NCBI RefSeq assembly: GCF_007786445.1
Contig: NZ_VNJI01000027.1
Location: forward strand, 1-64,000
Reading direction: 5' to 3'
Source of the DNA: Paenibacillus cremeus
Lineage (GTDB): Bacteria; Bacillota; Bacilli; Paenibacillales; NBRC-103111
DNA: 64,000 nucleotides
Shown: piece by piece, positions 8,372 through 17,621 of the stretch
Layout: each line of letters begins with the position of its first letter
Position numbering within the stretch: the stretch's first letter is position 1
Translations under genes and position numbers: made by a program
Notes under the pieces: generated by a model
Database searches by the model: none
What the model was told of the DNA's origin: nothing
Seen by the model: the letters and a program-made list of their open reading frames with translations, nothing else

Positions 8372-10210
8372 ATGACTTTAAAAATGAAGCTAATCTCGGG
8401 TCTGACCGGTGTCTTGATGCTTTTTCTGTGTGTAGCGTTATTCAACCTACAGCAGGTGCAGCAGATCAAAGGACAGCTGGAGCAGCAAAATCAGAAGGTC
8501 GAGCTTAAGCTAATGGCTCTAGAATTGAAGGAAATGGTCCAGGAGCTGAATATTATCGCTTCAGGCCTCGAGATTTCGAAGAAGACCGAATATATTCCTA
8601 CATATAATGAGAAGCGAAAGCTCTTCGACCAGATGATCAAGCGGATCGGGGAAACGGCGGATACCGATGAAAAACACGTATGGCGCAGCAAGCTGATTCT
8701 GCTCACCGGCGAGTACACGAATACGTTCGATGTCGCGGCGAAGCTGATTCAGGAACGGCAGCTAGCACCGGCCGATCTGGACAAGAACATGGAATATTTG
8801 TATAACGAGTCACAAAGGGGCATGGGAGACATCTTTAAATATGTTGACCAATTCTACGCATCCTATTCGCAGGATGCCGACACGGCCGTTGCCGTTACGA
8901 TCAGCAAATTGAACCGCACGGTTAGCACTATGATCGCCGCCTTTATTATTGTAGGCTTGTGCATCATCTCCACCGGCTTTATCCTGCTTCGCTCCTTCAT
9001 GCGCCCGATTCAGCGGCTGCAGGAAGCGGTCGGACGCATTGCCGAAGGCGACCTGCGTTATCAGATTAACAGCCCTGCGAAGGACGAGCTTGGCCGGCTC
9101 AGTCACAGCTTCGATCACATGGTTCTGGAGGTACGCCACATGCTCCAGCAAACCCAGTCGATCGCCTCGTCGCTCTCCGAGCATTCGGAACGGTCCCGTG
9201 AGTTCTCCGGCGCAACCGCTGCGGCCAACCGCGAGATTATCCGGGCTATGCAGGAAATTTCCGAAGGCGCCTCGCAGCAGGCGGATTATACCGAGCAAAG
9301 TGCGACCATCATTTCCGAGCTGGCGCAGGAGATTCAGCAGATGTCGGACTACACGAATGCGATGCTGAGCAAAAGCCATGAGGCCGCCTTACATACGCAC
9401 ACCGGCTCCCAGTCGATGAAGTCGCTCGCTACCGCAGTAAGCCGTACCGAAGCGGTGCTGAAGGAAGTTCATACGGCGATGACCGCCCTATCGGAAAGCT
9501 CCGCCAAAATCGGTCACATTGTCGGCACGATCACGGACATTTCATCGCAAACGAATGTGCTCGCTTTGAATGCTTCCATCGAAGCCGCCCGTGCCGGCGT
9601 CCATGGGAAAGGGTTCTCCGTGATCGCAGAGGAAGTACGGCTGCTGTCGACACGCACGAACGAGTCCTCCAAGGGCATCGAGCAGCTGGTTCAGTCTCTG
9701 CTGTCGCAGACGAAGGGACTGGAGGCGTCCATCGCCGAAACCCACCATTCCTTCCATGAGCAGCATCAGCAAATGGTCGAAAGCGTCGAGGCGTTCAGCC
9801 ACATCCGCTCGTCGATGGACGAGCTGTCCGGTCAGATCGATGGGGTTCACCAGCTGATCGCTCACACCGAAGAGCAGAACAGCCGATTGGTCGATTCCGT
9901 GCAGCATGTCGCGGGCATCGCGCAGGAAGCGGCGGCAGGCGTGGAAGAGGTCACCTCCTCCTCTCTTCAGCAGGATGCGGCTATCCACCAGATTGCCGTT
10001 CAATCGGATGATATGCTGGAGCTGGCACAGCGGTTGTTTACGGAGATCAGCCGGTTCAAGATCGGGGAAGAAGGGGTCCAAAGCTCCGAGCTTCAGGACG
10101 AGACTTCCGAGGGTTCGGGAAACGGAAAAGCAAAAGACAAGGAAAAGGGCAACGCCACCGGTACATCCAGCCGTACAGAGCTTGAATCATTGAAAGCAGC
10201 ATCAGCATAA
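8372..10210 (+). CDS. methyl-accepting chemotaxis protein
   Basis: A 612-residue membrane receptor. Transmembrane helix 1 is at about 7-25. A helical four-helix-bundle-type sensor follows (about 26-188), then transmembrane helix 2 (about 189-212), a HAMP domain ([20 protein letters not shown], about 215-265) and the cytoplasmic signalling hairpin. The conserved tip lies near residue 390 ([18 protein letters not shown]). The C-terminal 35 residues are polar and Lys/Gly/Ser-rich. It signals to CheA/CheW, which are not in this window. ATG at 8372 follows AAGGGAG; an upstream GTG at 8342 lacks a ribosome site. Ligand unknown. It is divergent from pstS and ends in a terminator. Confidence 0.93.
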   Translation: MTLKMKLISGLTGVLMLFLCVALFNLQQVQQIKGQLEQQNQKVELKLMALELKEMVQELNIIASGLEISKKTEYIPTYNEKRKLFDQMIKRIGETADTDEKHVWRSKLILLTGEYTNTFDVAAKLIQERQLAPADLDKNMEYLYNESQRGMGDIFKYVDQFYASYSQDADTAVAVTISKLNRTVSTMIAAFIIVGLCIISTGFILLRSFMRPIQRLQEAVGRIAEGDLRYQINSPAKDELGRLSHSFDHMVLEVRHMLQQTQSIASSLSEHSERSREFSGATAAANREIIRAMQEISEGASQQADYTEQSATIISELAQEIQQMSDYTNAMLSKSHEAALHTHTGSQSMKSLATAVSRTEAVLKEVHTAMTALSESSAKIGHIVGTITDISSQTNVLALNASIEAARAGVHGKGFSVIAEEVRLLSTRTNESSKGIEQLVQSLLSQTKGLEASIAETHHSFHEQHQQMVESVEAFSHIRSSMDELSGQIDGVHQLIAHTEEQNSRLVDSVQHVAGIAQEAAAGVEEVTSSSLQQDAAIHQIAVQSDDMLELAQRLFTEISRFKIGEEGVQSSELQDETSEGSGNGKAKDKEKGNATGTSSRTELESLKAASA

Positions 10211-10218
10211 GCAGGAAG

Positions 10219-10252
10219 GCGATCGTTCGCTACAGAACGATCGCTTTTTTTT
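10219..10252 (+). terminator. chemoreceptor gene terminator
   Basis: A perfect stem (GCGATCGTTC with GAACGATCGC, 10219-10244) is followed by eight T on the plus strand. Confidence 0.88.
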
Positions 10253-10313
10253 AGATTAAATTTCCTAGTAGAGGAAACAATAAGATAACTATTTTTGAAG
10301 CAAGGAGACTAAG

Positions 10314-11348
10314 ATGCAGACCATCAAACCCATAAAGATTAGTTCTGCGAAAATGAATACTTCTGAAAGATTGACGTCGGCAGAAATGGGCAAGCTTTGG
10401 GCAACTCACATAGGAAACAGCATGTCCAGATGTATTTTGAGCTATTTCCTTCAGCATGTAGAAGACGATGATATTCGAACGCTAGTACAGAATGCGCTAA
10501 ATTTGTGTACCGAATTTCTGAACACAACCACAGACATTTTCACGAAGGAAGGCTTTCCTTTGCCTATCGGCTTTACGGATGAAGATGTCAATCTAGGCGC
10601 GCCTAGACTATTTGAAGATGAATTCTATGTTCATTACTTGAAATATGTTGCCAAGGCCGGGATGAGCATTTATACCGTAGCTGTGCCCTTAGTCTTTAGA
10701 AAAGATATCAACGAGTTTTTCATTCATTGTATGGATTCCACCATGGCCCTAGTGATGCAAATCAAAGAGCTATTAATGAGTAAAGGCTTCATCATGAAGC
10801 CGCCGCTCATTCCAGTTCCGGAAAAAGCGGAGTTTGTTCGCAGGGAGTTTTTGAATGGGTTCTTTGGACATGTCCGGCCTTTGCACGCCTTAGAAATTGC
10901 CCATTTGTACGACAATATTGAAAATAACGTAACTAGCAAAGCGCTGATCATGTCCTTTAGTCAGGTTGTCCGATCGGAAAAAATAAAGGAGCTGTTCATC
11001 CGGGGAAAGGAAATGACTCATAACCACCTGGAGCATTATATGGAAAAAATGCATCACGAAAATTTACCTACCCCCTCATTTCTGGATCATTTGATTACAA
11101 CATCCACCTTCTCGCCGTTTTCGGATAAGCTGATGTTATTTCATAAGATGGATATGTTTTCTATGAAAATCAGATCCTTTGGAAATTCAATGGCTGTGGA
11201 CGGTAGGCATGATATAGGGCTTCTTTATTCCAAATCGTTGATGCACATTGCATCGTTTGCAGAGGATGCCGCCAAGCTCATGATCGACCACGGCTGGATG
11301 GAGCAACCTCCTTATGCGGCGGATCGAGATAAAATCGCTTTTCATTAA
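10314..11348 (+). CDS. DUF3231 family protein
   Basis: A 344-residue soluble, mostly helical protein with two tandem repeats of about 160 residues: both halves carry a similar helix ending in a metal-binding-looking His/Glu set (HIGNSMSRCILSYFLQH near 32-48; HNHLEHYMEKMHHEN near 239-253). This matches DUF3231, a ferritin-like-fold family frequent in Bacillus and Paenibacillus and loosely related to spore-coat CotF-type bundles. No signal peptide or membrane helix is seen. AAGGAGA precedes ATG at 10314. It is monocistronic, between two terminators. Function unknown; a role in sporulation is only a guess from family distribution. Confidence 0.8.
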   Translation: MQTIKPIKISSAKMNTSERLTSAEMGKLWATHIGNSMSRCILSYFLQHVEDDDIRTLVQNALNLCTEFLNTTTDIFTKEGFPLPIGFTDEDVNLGAPRLFEDEFYVHYLKYVAKAGMSIYTVAVPLVFRKDINEFFIHCMDSTMALVMQIKELLMSKGFIMKPPLIPVPEKAEFVRREFLNGFFGHVRPLHALEIAHLYDNIENNVTSKALIMSFSQVVRSEKIKELFIRGKEMTHNHLEHYMEKMHHENLPTPSFLDHLITTSTFSPFSDKLMLFHKMDMFSMKIRSFGNSMAVDGRHDIGLLYSKSLMHIASFAEDAAKLMIDHGWMEQPPYAADRDKIAFH

Positions 11349-11359
11349 AATACACCGTG

Positions 11360-11391
11360 GAGCAGCTGCTTAAAGCAGACTGCTTCTTTTT
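11360..11391 (+). terminator. terminator of the DUF3231 gene
   Basis: An imperfect stem (GAGCAGCTGCT with AGCAGACTGCTTC) is followed by TTTTT, 12 nt after the stop codon. Confidence 0.6.
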
Positions 11392-11417
11392 ATGCGTTCT
11401 CTGGATGTCGAAGGGTA

Positions 11418-11459
11418 TGGTATAATTTAACAGTGTCGAGCCTTTTTAATCCAAGGGGG
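11418..11459 (+). promoter_or_regulatory. extended -10 promoter and ribosome site of the Uma2 gene
   Basis: TGGTATAAT (11418-11426) is an extended -10 element. About 27 nt later comes AAGGGGG (11453-11459), a strong ribosome site. The next ATG codons (11462 and 11471) are both one base out of frame with the Uma2 reading frame. Confidence 0.55.
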
Positions 11460-11610
11460 TTATGAAGTCTATGAGCGGTTTGAGATCATTGGCGGTATTC
11501 GCTATGACCTTTCTCCATCGCCGAAATTTGTTCATCAGAAGATCATTGCGAACCTGTATTTAAGTCTTCACAACACCTGTCATCAGAATGGGGAAATCCT
11601 CTTTGCCCCG

Positions 11611-11979
11611 ATGGACGTCCATTTTGACGAAGACAACCTCGCTCAGCCTGATCTTCTCTTTATCGCTAATGAACATCGGGGCATCCTTCGTGATGGGTTC
11701 GTATATGGCGCTCCCGATTTGTGCGCTGAAGTGTTGTCGAGCAGCACCGGGCGCAAGGATAAAACCGTGAAGAAGGACATGTTCCAGCGCTTCGGCGTAA
11801 AAGAGTATTGGCTGATCGACCCGACGTACCGAACCGTCGATCAGTTTGTGCTCGTGGATGGCCAATACCAGCTGGCTGCGACGCTCTCGGAGAGCGACGT
11901 GCTGACCTCTCCGGTGCTGACTTGCATCTCGATTGATCTTAGTGCGATTTTCCCGCCGGAGAACGCCGCTGAGGCATAA
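11611..11979 (+). CDS. Uma2 family endonuclease, 5' end out of frame
   Basis: The C-terminal 122 residues match the Uma2 (DUF820) PD-(D/E)XK nuclease fold. The core is complete: AQPDLLFIAN supplies Asp, APDLCAEVLSSST supplies Glu, KDKTVKKD supplies Lys, and the family ending YWLIDP is present. Homology clearly continues upstream in the same frame from 11461 (RFEIIGGIRYDLSPSPKFVHQ), but no ATG, GTG or TTG occurs in that frame before 11611. The promoter and ribosome site feed ATGs in the next frame. I infer a one-base deletion near 11473, or an error in the sequence. If real, the gene is broken or makes only a shortened protein. Natural substrate of Uma2 proteins is not settled. Confidence 0.7.
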   Translation: MDVHFDEDNLAQPDLLFIANEHRGILRDGFVYGAPDLCAEVLSSSTGRKDKTVKKDMFQRFGVKEYWLIDPTYRTVDQFVLVDGQYQLAATLSESDVLTSPVLTCISIDLSAIFPPENAAEA

Positions 11980-11981
11980 TA

Positions 11982-12029
11982 AAAGGGCTGCCCTCCCTCC
12001 GTAGTTCAGCTACGGTGAGGCAGCCCTTT
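11982..12029. terminator. bidirectional hairpin after the Uma2 gene
   Basis: An 11-bp perfect stem (AAAGGGCTGCC with GGCAGCCCTTT) encloses a second inner hairpin (CCGTAG/CTACGG). It lies directly after the stop codon. Confidence 0.6.
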
Positions 12030-12065
12030 GTCAACAATTCCGGGCGCGGAACACTCTTCGGCTCC

Positions 12066-12090
12066 ATTAGCTGCTTCCAGGGCAGCTATT
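12066..12090. repeat. 25-bp palindromic repeat, copy 1
   Basis: ATTAGCTGCTTCCAGGGCAG continues to 12090 as a hairpin with arms TAGCTGC/GCAGCTA. The same element recurs at 34026, 34077 and 34137 and in weaker form near 41948 and 42007. Confidence 0.65.
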
Positions 12091-12114
12091 ACGACAGCCG
12101 CCTAAGGCTTTCGC

Positions 12115-12710
12115 TCACATTTCCTGTTTTTTCCTAAAGTCGCTCGGCGGGAAGCCGGTCGTTTTCTTAAACGCCCGATTGAAGGTGAAATAATGCTCGT
12201 AGCCGACTTGGGCTGCGATCTCTTGAATCGACAAGCTCGTTTCCTCCAGCAGCCGGCGCGCATGCTGCATTCGTACATCGGCTACGTAGTCGATGAAATT
12301 TTCCCCGAACTCATCCTTGAACAAGCGGCTTAAGTAGTTTTTGCTGATGCCGAATTCCTCACTCAACAGCTGCAGAGACAAATTGCCGTTGCCGTACTGC
12401 TGTTCGATATGCTCCCGGACCCTGTGCATCAGCGACCGCTGGCTGCGATGCTCGCGCAGCAAGTTCCATTTGTCCGACACCCGCTTCAAGCTGCCGAAGA
12501 ACGTATACCGAAGCTCATGCAGCGTCTCGAACGTGCCCAGCGCATGTGTAATCGGCGTGATCGCCTCCATCTTCCAAATCTCCATATACTCAGGCGGAAA
12601 TTCCGACAGCTCCCGGGTAAACGTGAAGCTCATGTAGTGGAACAGATTGATCATTTTTATCGTATGTATACAGCCCGCATCCGAAGGAGATAAGATGGCC
12701 TCACAAGCTT
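12115..12710 (-). pseudogene. truncated AraC-family sensor-regulator, C-terminal part
   Basis: The open frame encodes 179 residues from ATG at 12654 and stays open upstream to about 12710 with recognisable family sequence (SPSDAGCIHTIKMINLFHYM). The last 100 residues are an AraC/XylS DNA-binding domain: first helix-turn-helix at LSLQLLSEEFGISKNYLSRL, second at LSIQEIAAQVGYEHYFTFNR. The part before it resembles the linker that joins a membrane Cache sensor to AraC domains in Paenibacillus proteins of about 770 residues, such as the one at 22563. The sensor half is missing on this strand, and a decayed copy of it lies immediately next door on the opposite strand. No ribosome site precedes 12654. 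I call it a remnant; a free-standing short regulator is possible. Confidence 0.6.
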
Positions 12711-12718
12711 GTTGAAAC

Positions 12719-12951
12719 GATGACCGGCTGTTTTTGCAGGAGCAGCTGTCCCAGCCGTTCGCAAGCAGCTGGACTGCTGCGCGAAGCTATAAGGATTTTG
12801 ACACGCAAGCCTATGATGTCCAAGTGGTGTCCCTGGTGAAAAAAGTTCCGATGCTGTCCGAATCCGACGGGTGTACTGGTCATCAATTTGGACCTGGCGG
12901 CATTGCAGAAGTGGCTGGAGCCGGCTCGCGCCACAATTCACGGATTTAACC
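12719..12951 (+). pseudogene. decayed Cache sensor fragment of an AraC-type regulator
   Basis: In the frame starting at 12719 the sequence reads QEQLSQPFASSWTAARSYKD and then VVSLVKKVPMLSES. After a one-base shift near 12865 it continues GVLVINLDLAALQKWLEPAR. This is the conserved core of the extracellular Cache domain of Paenibacillus AraC sensor proteins. It lacks a start and has a frameshift. It lies on the strand opposite to the AraC DNA-binding fragment at 12115-12710, which points to an inversion through one original gene. Confidence 0.55.
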
Positions 12952-13204
12952 GCACCTCACACTTTTGATGATCGGGCACCACCTCACCTTTTTCACACGC
13001 CTCACGTTTTTCACACTTCCTGGCGCTTCGAGTTCGGGCAAAAGCTGTTTGATCAGGGAGGCTTTCCGCCGATCAAAATCAAAGTAAAGCCCTCGCCAGC
13101 GCACTCGAATGGTTTCAGCTGACCGAATGCATTTCCGCCACCACTTTCTTCAAAAAGCAGAGCTCCAGCAGTTTATTCGCGAGTAATCTAGGCTATAAGC
13201 ATGC
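12952..13204. other. non-coding stretch with further decay
   Basis: No supported gene. Frames are short and shift among themselves; a repeated TTTTCACAC/CACCTCAC-type motif occurs near 12955-13020. I see no clean homology, and it is probably the eroded remainder of the rearranged AraC region. Confidence 0.4.
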
Positions 13205-13242
13205 AAAAAGGGCCCTCCCAGCGTTTTGGGGATAGGCCCTTT
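13205..13242 (-). terminator. GH43 gene terminator
   Basis: Stem AAAGGGCC/GGCCCTTT (13207-13214 and 13235-13242) followed by TT on the minus strand, 14 nt past the GH43 stop. Confidence 0.6.
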
Positions 13243-13255
13243 CATGTAGTAATTA

Positions 13256-14830
13256 TTATGACAGTGGTTCAATAACAAACGATTCAAAATCAGCGTACGC
13301 TGCGGCATCCGATTCACTTCCGCTTCCACTCGCAAAGATGCCGACCTTGGCTCCGACCCATTTGCCTTCCTGTGCCCGGAAGCTCGGTCCGATCGCATGG
13401 AAGCGCTCGCCGTCCATGCTGTATTGGAAGCAGCAGTCCGCATTCCCAGTCACCGTGACCCGCAGGCTCACCGGACGGCTCGCCGCTTCCAGGGCAACAG
13501 CTTCCGCTTCCTGTTCCTCGCGTCCTTCCGCCCCGATCACTTGGGACAGCCGAAGCTTCCCGTCCGCCGTTCTTGCCACCGCAAGGTATGCGTAGCTCAG
13601 ACCGAACACCATCAGCCCGGCGTGCACCTGCTCAGATGCCGAGTCTGGCAGTTCTACGGACGTCGTGGCTGCGAACTCCTGCGCCGGGAGCTTTTGCAGC
13701 AGCAGGTTCGGCGCGTCGTACAGCGTCTTAGCGCCCTCCGGCAGCGGCGCCGCATACAGCCGCAGCTGGCCTGGCTTAGCCTCCAGCGAGTACCACGACG
13801 CCACCGGATTCGCCTGCCACTGCCATTGAAGGCCTAAGCGCGCGCCCGAGAAATCATCCGACGTTTGCGGAACAGCTATCGGCTGAACGCCGCCTACCTT
13901 CGGCTTGCTCGATCTAGAAACAGGCTCGCCAACGCCTTCCGCATTCTGATTCTCGCCCATCAGCGGCCAATCGTCCACCCAGCGTACCGGCTGAATATGC
14001 ACGATGCGCCCATAGGCTCCGCGGTCTTGGAAATGCAAGAACCAGGACTCGCCGGATTCCAGCTCCACCCAAGCGCCTTGATGCGGGCCGTTCACCTCGG
14101 TACCGCCTTGGTGCAGCACGATTTTGTCCTTATAAGGCCCCCAAATATCCCGTGAGCGCAAAATCGTCTGCCAGCCCGTAGCTACGCCGCCAGCCGGTGC
14201 AAAGATGTAATAGTACCCACTGCGCTTGTACATCTTAGGCCCTTCGAGCGTCGGATGCTCCACGGTCCCGTCGAAGATGATTTTTCCTTCCCCGAGCAGC
14301 TCTTTTCCGTCAAGCGACATCTCGAACAGATGCAGCTTATGCTTGATCCCGCAGCGGCTGGCCGCAAACGCGTGAACCAGGTAGGCTTTGCCGTCTTCAT
14401 CCCAGAATGGGCACGGATCAATCCAGCCTTTGACCTCTTTAATCATATGAAGCGGCGTCCACTTCCCTCGCGGATCGTCAGCCGTGCTCATAAAAATCCC
14501 TTCATCCGGCGTGCTGAAAAACACCCAGTATTTCCCTGCATGATAGCGGATGCTTGGCGCCCACACGCCCTTGCCGTGCTGAGGGACGTCATAGCCGGGC
14601 AAGTCCAGCCGGTCGATGACGTGGTTCACAATCGTCCAATTAACCAAATCCTTGGAATGCAGAATAGGCAGCCCCGGCAAATGGGAAAAGCTGGACGCCA
14701 CCATATAAAAATCATCTCCTACCCGGATTGCGTCCGGATCGGAATAGTCAGCGAACAGCACCGGGTTCTGAAACGTCCCGTCCCCCATGTCCGCCTGCCA
14801 TGCTTCGCGCTTAGACAATTCTGATTTCAT
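13256..14830 (-). CDS. glycoside hydrolase family 43 protein (beta-xylosidase/arabinofuranosidase type)
   Basis: A 524-residue intracellular enzyme without signal peptide. Residues about 18-310 are the five-bladed GH43 catalytic domain: NPVLFADYSDPDAIRVGDDF carries the general-base Asp, WIDPCPFWDEDGKAYLVHAF the pKa-modulating Asp, and HPTLEGPKMYKRSGYYYIF the general-acid Glu. Residues about 325-524 form a concanavalin-like beta-sandwich typical of beta-xylosidases (DDFSGARLGLQWQWQANP, later YAYLAVARTADGKL). Known members release xylose or arabinose from plant oligosaccharides by inversion. The ribosome site GAGGAGGTC overlaps the end of a 62-codon frame upstream. The neighbouring importers and GH28 suggest it processes imported plant-cell-wall oligosaccharides. 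Exact specificity cannot be read. Confidence 0.9.
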   Translation of the reverse strand: MKSELSKREAWQADMGDGTFQNPVLFADYSDPDAIRVGDDFYMVASSFSHLPGLPILHSKDLVNWTIVNHVIDRLDLPGYDVPQHGKGVWAPSIRYHAGKYWVFFSTPDEGIFMSTADDPRGKWTPLHMIKEVKGWIDPCPFWDEDGKAYLVHAFAASRCGIKHKLHLFEMSLDGKELLGEGKIIFDGTVEHPTLEGPKMYKRSGYYYIFAPAGGVATGWQTILRSRDIWGPYKDKIVLHQGGTEVNGPHQGAWVELESGESWFLHFQDRGAYGRIVHIQPVRWVDDWPLMGENQNAEGVGEPVSRSSKPKVGGVQPIAVPQTSDDFSGARLGLQWQWQANPVASWYSLEAKPGQLRLYAAPLPEGAKTLYDAPNLLLQKLPAQEFAATTSVELPDSASEQVHAGLMVFGLSYAYLAVARTADGKLRLSQVIGAEGREEQEAEAVALEAASRPVSLRVTVTGNADCCFQYSMDGERFHAIGPSFRAQEGKWVGAKVGIFASGSGSESDAAAYADFESFVIEPLS

Positions 14831-14844
14831 TTTCTACGACCTCC

Positions 14845-15033
14845 TCAGTTGGCTGATAAAAGCTTAAAGTAAGCAGCGGCAGCGTCCACTCGTCGACCAG
14901 TGTCCGGGTCCGGCCTAAGGAGACCAGACGTACTTCGCTCGAACATCGCCAGCCAGATCGCAATCGCTTGACGGCTCAGCTCGACATCTTTTAAATGATA
15001 ACCGTACAGCTTCGATTGGGCAATATCGTCCAC
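14845..15033 (-). CDS. short unrecognised frame, probably a gene remnant
   Basis: A 62-residue frame begins at GTG 15033 and ends 14 nt before the GH43 start; its stop overlaps the GH43 ribosome site, so the two would be coupled. Its sequence (GYHLKDVELSRQAIAIWLAM, then RPDPDTGRRVDAAAAYFKLL) looks like natural protein, but I recognise no family. The next frame upstream reads NAPDGLKQLGL, which could be the preceding part of the same protein after a one-base shift. I think it is the C-terminal remnant of a lost enzyme gene. Confidence 0.3.
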   Translation of the reverse strand: MDDIAQSKLYGYHLKDVELSRQAIAIWLAMFERSTSGLLRPDPDTGRRVDAAAAYFKLLSAN

Positions 15034-15133
15034 CTTGACAGTCCCAGCTGTTTCAGCCCATCGGGGGCGTTTTTGCTACAAATGCAGACATGTTAAACTA
15101 CCCCCTGGTTTCGATTCATCGGGCTATAAAATA

Positions 15134-15162
15134 GGAAGTCCGCCGATCGCTCGGCGGATTCC
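15134..15162 (-). terminator. terminator after the first binding lipoprotein gene
   Basis: A 12-bp stem (GGAATCCGCCGA with TCGGCGGACTTCC) is followed by TATTTTAT on the minus strand. It is similar to the hairpin after the paralogous lipoprotein gene at 18769-18795. Confidence 0.75.
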
Positions 15163-15178
15163 AAGTTGAAGGCGTACA

Positions 15179-16693
15179 TTATTTCCCGCTGCTTTTGTTG
15201 TAATCGGCGGTAAATTCCTCGATGATTTTATCGCCGCCATTTTTACGCCACTTCTCGACGACGTCGTTCCAGCCTTTTTCATCCAGCTCGCCAAGCACAT
15301 ATTTCACTTCCGCATCGGTCACCGCTTTTTTCAGATCCACACCTTTTTGTGTGTTCGTATCGGACAGCAAGGCAGCACTGAGGTCTACAACACCAAGTTT
15401 TGAATTGTCGACAAATAATTTATCCACCTTTTGCTCCAGCGGGGTTTTCTCAATTTGGATACCGCCGTACGGATTTCCCCATCTCAGGTTAAATACGTCC
15501 CCGGAGCCCAGGGCGCCGGCAATCTTCTTGGCTTTGCCGCCTTCTACATTGTAGTCCGTTCCTTCCAGACCTACGTTGTTCAACGTCAGCATCGGATCGT
15601 CGCCCAATTTATCGAGGAAGCCAAGGATTTGCTTCAGCTTCGCTTCGTCCTTCACGCTCGATTTCGGAATGGCGATGAGCGAGTCATAGCCTGTCGTACC
15701 TCTGACACGTTGACCCTGCGGGCCGTCAAAATTCTCTGCAACATCCACTTGAGCCTTCGGATTTTGCTTCATCATATCCACGTGACGCGTGGTGGCATCA
15801 TCGATAACGGAGTAATACATTCCGGCTTTGCCTTGGTTGAAATAATCATATTTTTTGGCGATGGGGAAATCGGAAGCAATAATTTTTTCAGCCACCATCT
15901 TCTTGTACAGGTCCAATGCCGTCTTGAATTCCGGCGTGACGAAATCCGGCACAACCTTGCCATCCTTAAGCCCCCAGCCGTTCGGGCCTCCGGCATAGAC
16001 CGTCAGCTGCTTGAGCAGCTCCATCGTCGCATCTTCCTGGATCCCAAAGGTATCTTTCTTGCCGTTTTTGTCCGGATCATTCTCGGTGAATGCTTTGGCT
16101 ACCTTGTACAAATCATCTGCCGATTTCGGCATTTGCAAGCCCAGATTATCCAGCCAATCCTTGCGGATGATCATCCCATACCGGGAAAGCACGCGTTCGC
16201 GCGGAATACCGTACAGCTTCCCGCCGATGCTCGCATTTTTCACTCCAACCGGGCTCATTTTACTCAAGTTTTTGGTATCCTTCAGGTAAGGCGTTAGCTC
16301 CCAGAACACACCCGACATTTGCGCGTTCAGGTTCGGGGACTCTTTCGTTTTCCGGATCAGGAGAACATCCGGCAGGTTTCCAGACGCGATCGTTGCGCTC
16401 ACTTTATCGTCATAGGCGGTTCCGGCTCCCGGCACCCAGGTGATATCCAGCTTTGTATTCGTGTATTCTTCGATTTTCTTAATATACGGATTGTCTTTCT
16501 TAGGCGGCTCGGCAGCCTGCTGAATCATCATAATTTTCAATTCGAGCGGCTTAGCAGCAGCCTGCGCTCCTCCAGCTTGAGCAGGCGTTTCTTTCTTGGC
16601 GGACGTACAAGCGGCAAGCATCGATGCGGACATGCAGGTGATGCAGACCACGCTAACCCATTTGAGCGATTTCCGACTTCCTTTCGTGTTCAT
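15179..16693 (-). CDS. extracellular solute-binding lipoprotein (sugar ABC importer), paralogue 1
   Basis: A 504-residue lipoprotein. The signal peptide ends at the lipobox LAAC (Cys about 31), then an Ala-rich linker. The mature part is a family-1 solute-binding fold of the LipO/YtcQ type: KIEEYTNTKLDITWVPG near residue 75, DDKVSATIASGNLPDVLL, and the calcium-loop-like segment DPDKNGKKDTFG near residue 210. It is the last gene of an lplB-ytcP-binding-protein operon. It is strikingly similar to the protein at 18809-20308 along its whole length (shared KLYGIPRER and RKDWLD segments). ATG at 16693 follows GGAGAG; an upstream in-frame extension lacks a signal peptide. Substrate probably a plant oligosaccharide. 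Confidence 0.92.
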   Translation of the reverse strand: MNTKGSRKSLKWVSVVCITCMSASMLAACTSAKKETPAQAGGAQAAAKPLELKIMMIQQAAEPPKKDNPYIKKIEEYTNTKLDITWVPGAGTAYDDKVSATIASGNLPDVLLIRKTKESPNLNAQMSGVFWELTPYLKDTKNLSKMSPVGVKNASIGGKLYGIPRERVLSRYGMIIRKDWLDNLGLQMPKSADDLYKVAKAFTENDPDKNGKKDTFGIQEDATMELLKQLTVYAGGPNGWGLKDGKVVPDFVTPEFKTALDLYKKMVAEKIIASDFPIAKKYDYFNQGKAGMYYSVIDDATTRHVDMMKQNPKAQVDVAENFDGPQGQRVRGTTGYDSLIAIPKSSVKDEAKLKQILGFLDKLGDDPMLTLNNVGLEGTDYNVEGGKAKKIAGALGSGDVFNLRWGNPYGGIQIEKTPLEQKVDKLFVDNSKLGVVDLSAALLSDTNTQKGVDLKKAVTDAEVKYVLGELDEKGWNDVVEKWRKNGGDKIIEEFTADYNKSSGK

Positions 16694-16722
16694 CCAATTC
16701 TCTCCTCTACATGATTGTAATA

Positions 16723-17601
16723 CTAGCCTTTTACGGACCCCAATAGTGCACCTTTGGCAAAATGCTTCTGTAAAAACGGATAAACAACCAAGATTGGCAA
16801 CGTCGTGATGACAATAACGGCCATCTTGATCGTTTCCGCAGGCGGAGCAACAAAGTCGTCCCCGAACTGCGTCGAATCTCCAATCCCCCCCTGAGATAAT
16901 ATAACAATTTGTCTTAACCAAACTTGGATCGGCCAAAACGTATTGTCATTGATGTACAGCACGGCATTAAAATAAGAGTTCCAGTGCCCGACCGCGTAAA
17001 ACAACGCGAGGGAAGCCAGTACAGGCGCCGACAAGGGCAGGACGATGCGGAACAAAATGCCCGGATCACTGCAGCCGTCAATCCGCGCGGCTTCCTCAAG
17101 ACCATCAGGAAGCTGCTGGAAGAAGCTGCGCATAATGATCAGGTTAAAGGCACTGATCAAACCCGGAACGATAAGGGCCGCCGGATTATCGAGCAGTCCG
17201 GTTGCCTTCACGATCAAATACGTTGGGATCATCCCGCCACCGAACAGCATTGAAAAAACAACCAGCTTCATGATGATGCTCACACCCATCAAGTCCTTTT
17301 GTGCGAGCGGATAAGCCATAAGGGCGGTGAAAAATAAATTCGCCAGCGTCCCAAGGACGGTGACACCAATGGAAACGCTCAAGCTGGAAAGAATAATATC
17401 GGTTGACAAAATGTACTTGAAACCAACTAGTGAGAACTTATGCGGGATCAAGATGAAGCCTTTTTGGATCAGCTCCTGAGGATCGGTCAGGGATGCAGCC
17501 AAGATATATAGAAACGGCAGCACACACACCGCGGCCACGAGCAGCAGCAGCAAATAATTCATGCCATCCAGAAGCCTGCTTGAGAAGCTTTTGTCCACCA
17601 T
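16723..17601 (-). CDS. sugar ABC transporter permease, YtcP/LplC type
   Basis: A 292-residue permease with six predicted helices, the first at about 12-34 (MNYLLLLLVAAVCVLPFLYIL). The EAA loop EEAARIDGCSDPGILFRIVL lies near 190, and the C-terminal VKG ending is typical of the CUT1 subfamily used with LplB partners. It forms the membrane channel with the product of the adjacent upstream gene (21 nt gap) and receives substrate from the lipoprotein encoded 30 nt downstream. No ATPase gene is in this operon; CUT1 systems of this kind use a shared MsmX ATPase. Confidence 0.93.
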   Translation of the reverse strand: MVDKSFSSRLLDGMNYLLLLLVAAVCVLPFLYILAASLTDPQELIQKGFILIPHKFSLVGFKYILSTDIILSSLSVSIGVTVLGTLANLFFTALMAYPLAQKDLMGVSIIMKLVVFSMLFGGGMIPTYLIVKATGLLDNPAALIVPGLISAFNLIIMRSFFQQLPDGLEEAARIDGCSDPGILFRIVLPLSAPVLASLALFYAVGHWNSYFNAVLYINDNTFWPIQVWLRQIVILSQGGIGDSTQFGDDFVAPPAETIKMAVIVITTLPILVVYPFLQKHFAKGALLGSVKG

Positions 17602-17621
17602 GCCGGTAAGTCCCCCTTTCG

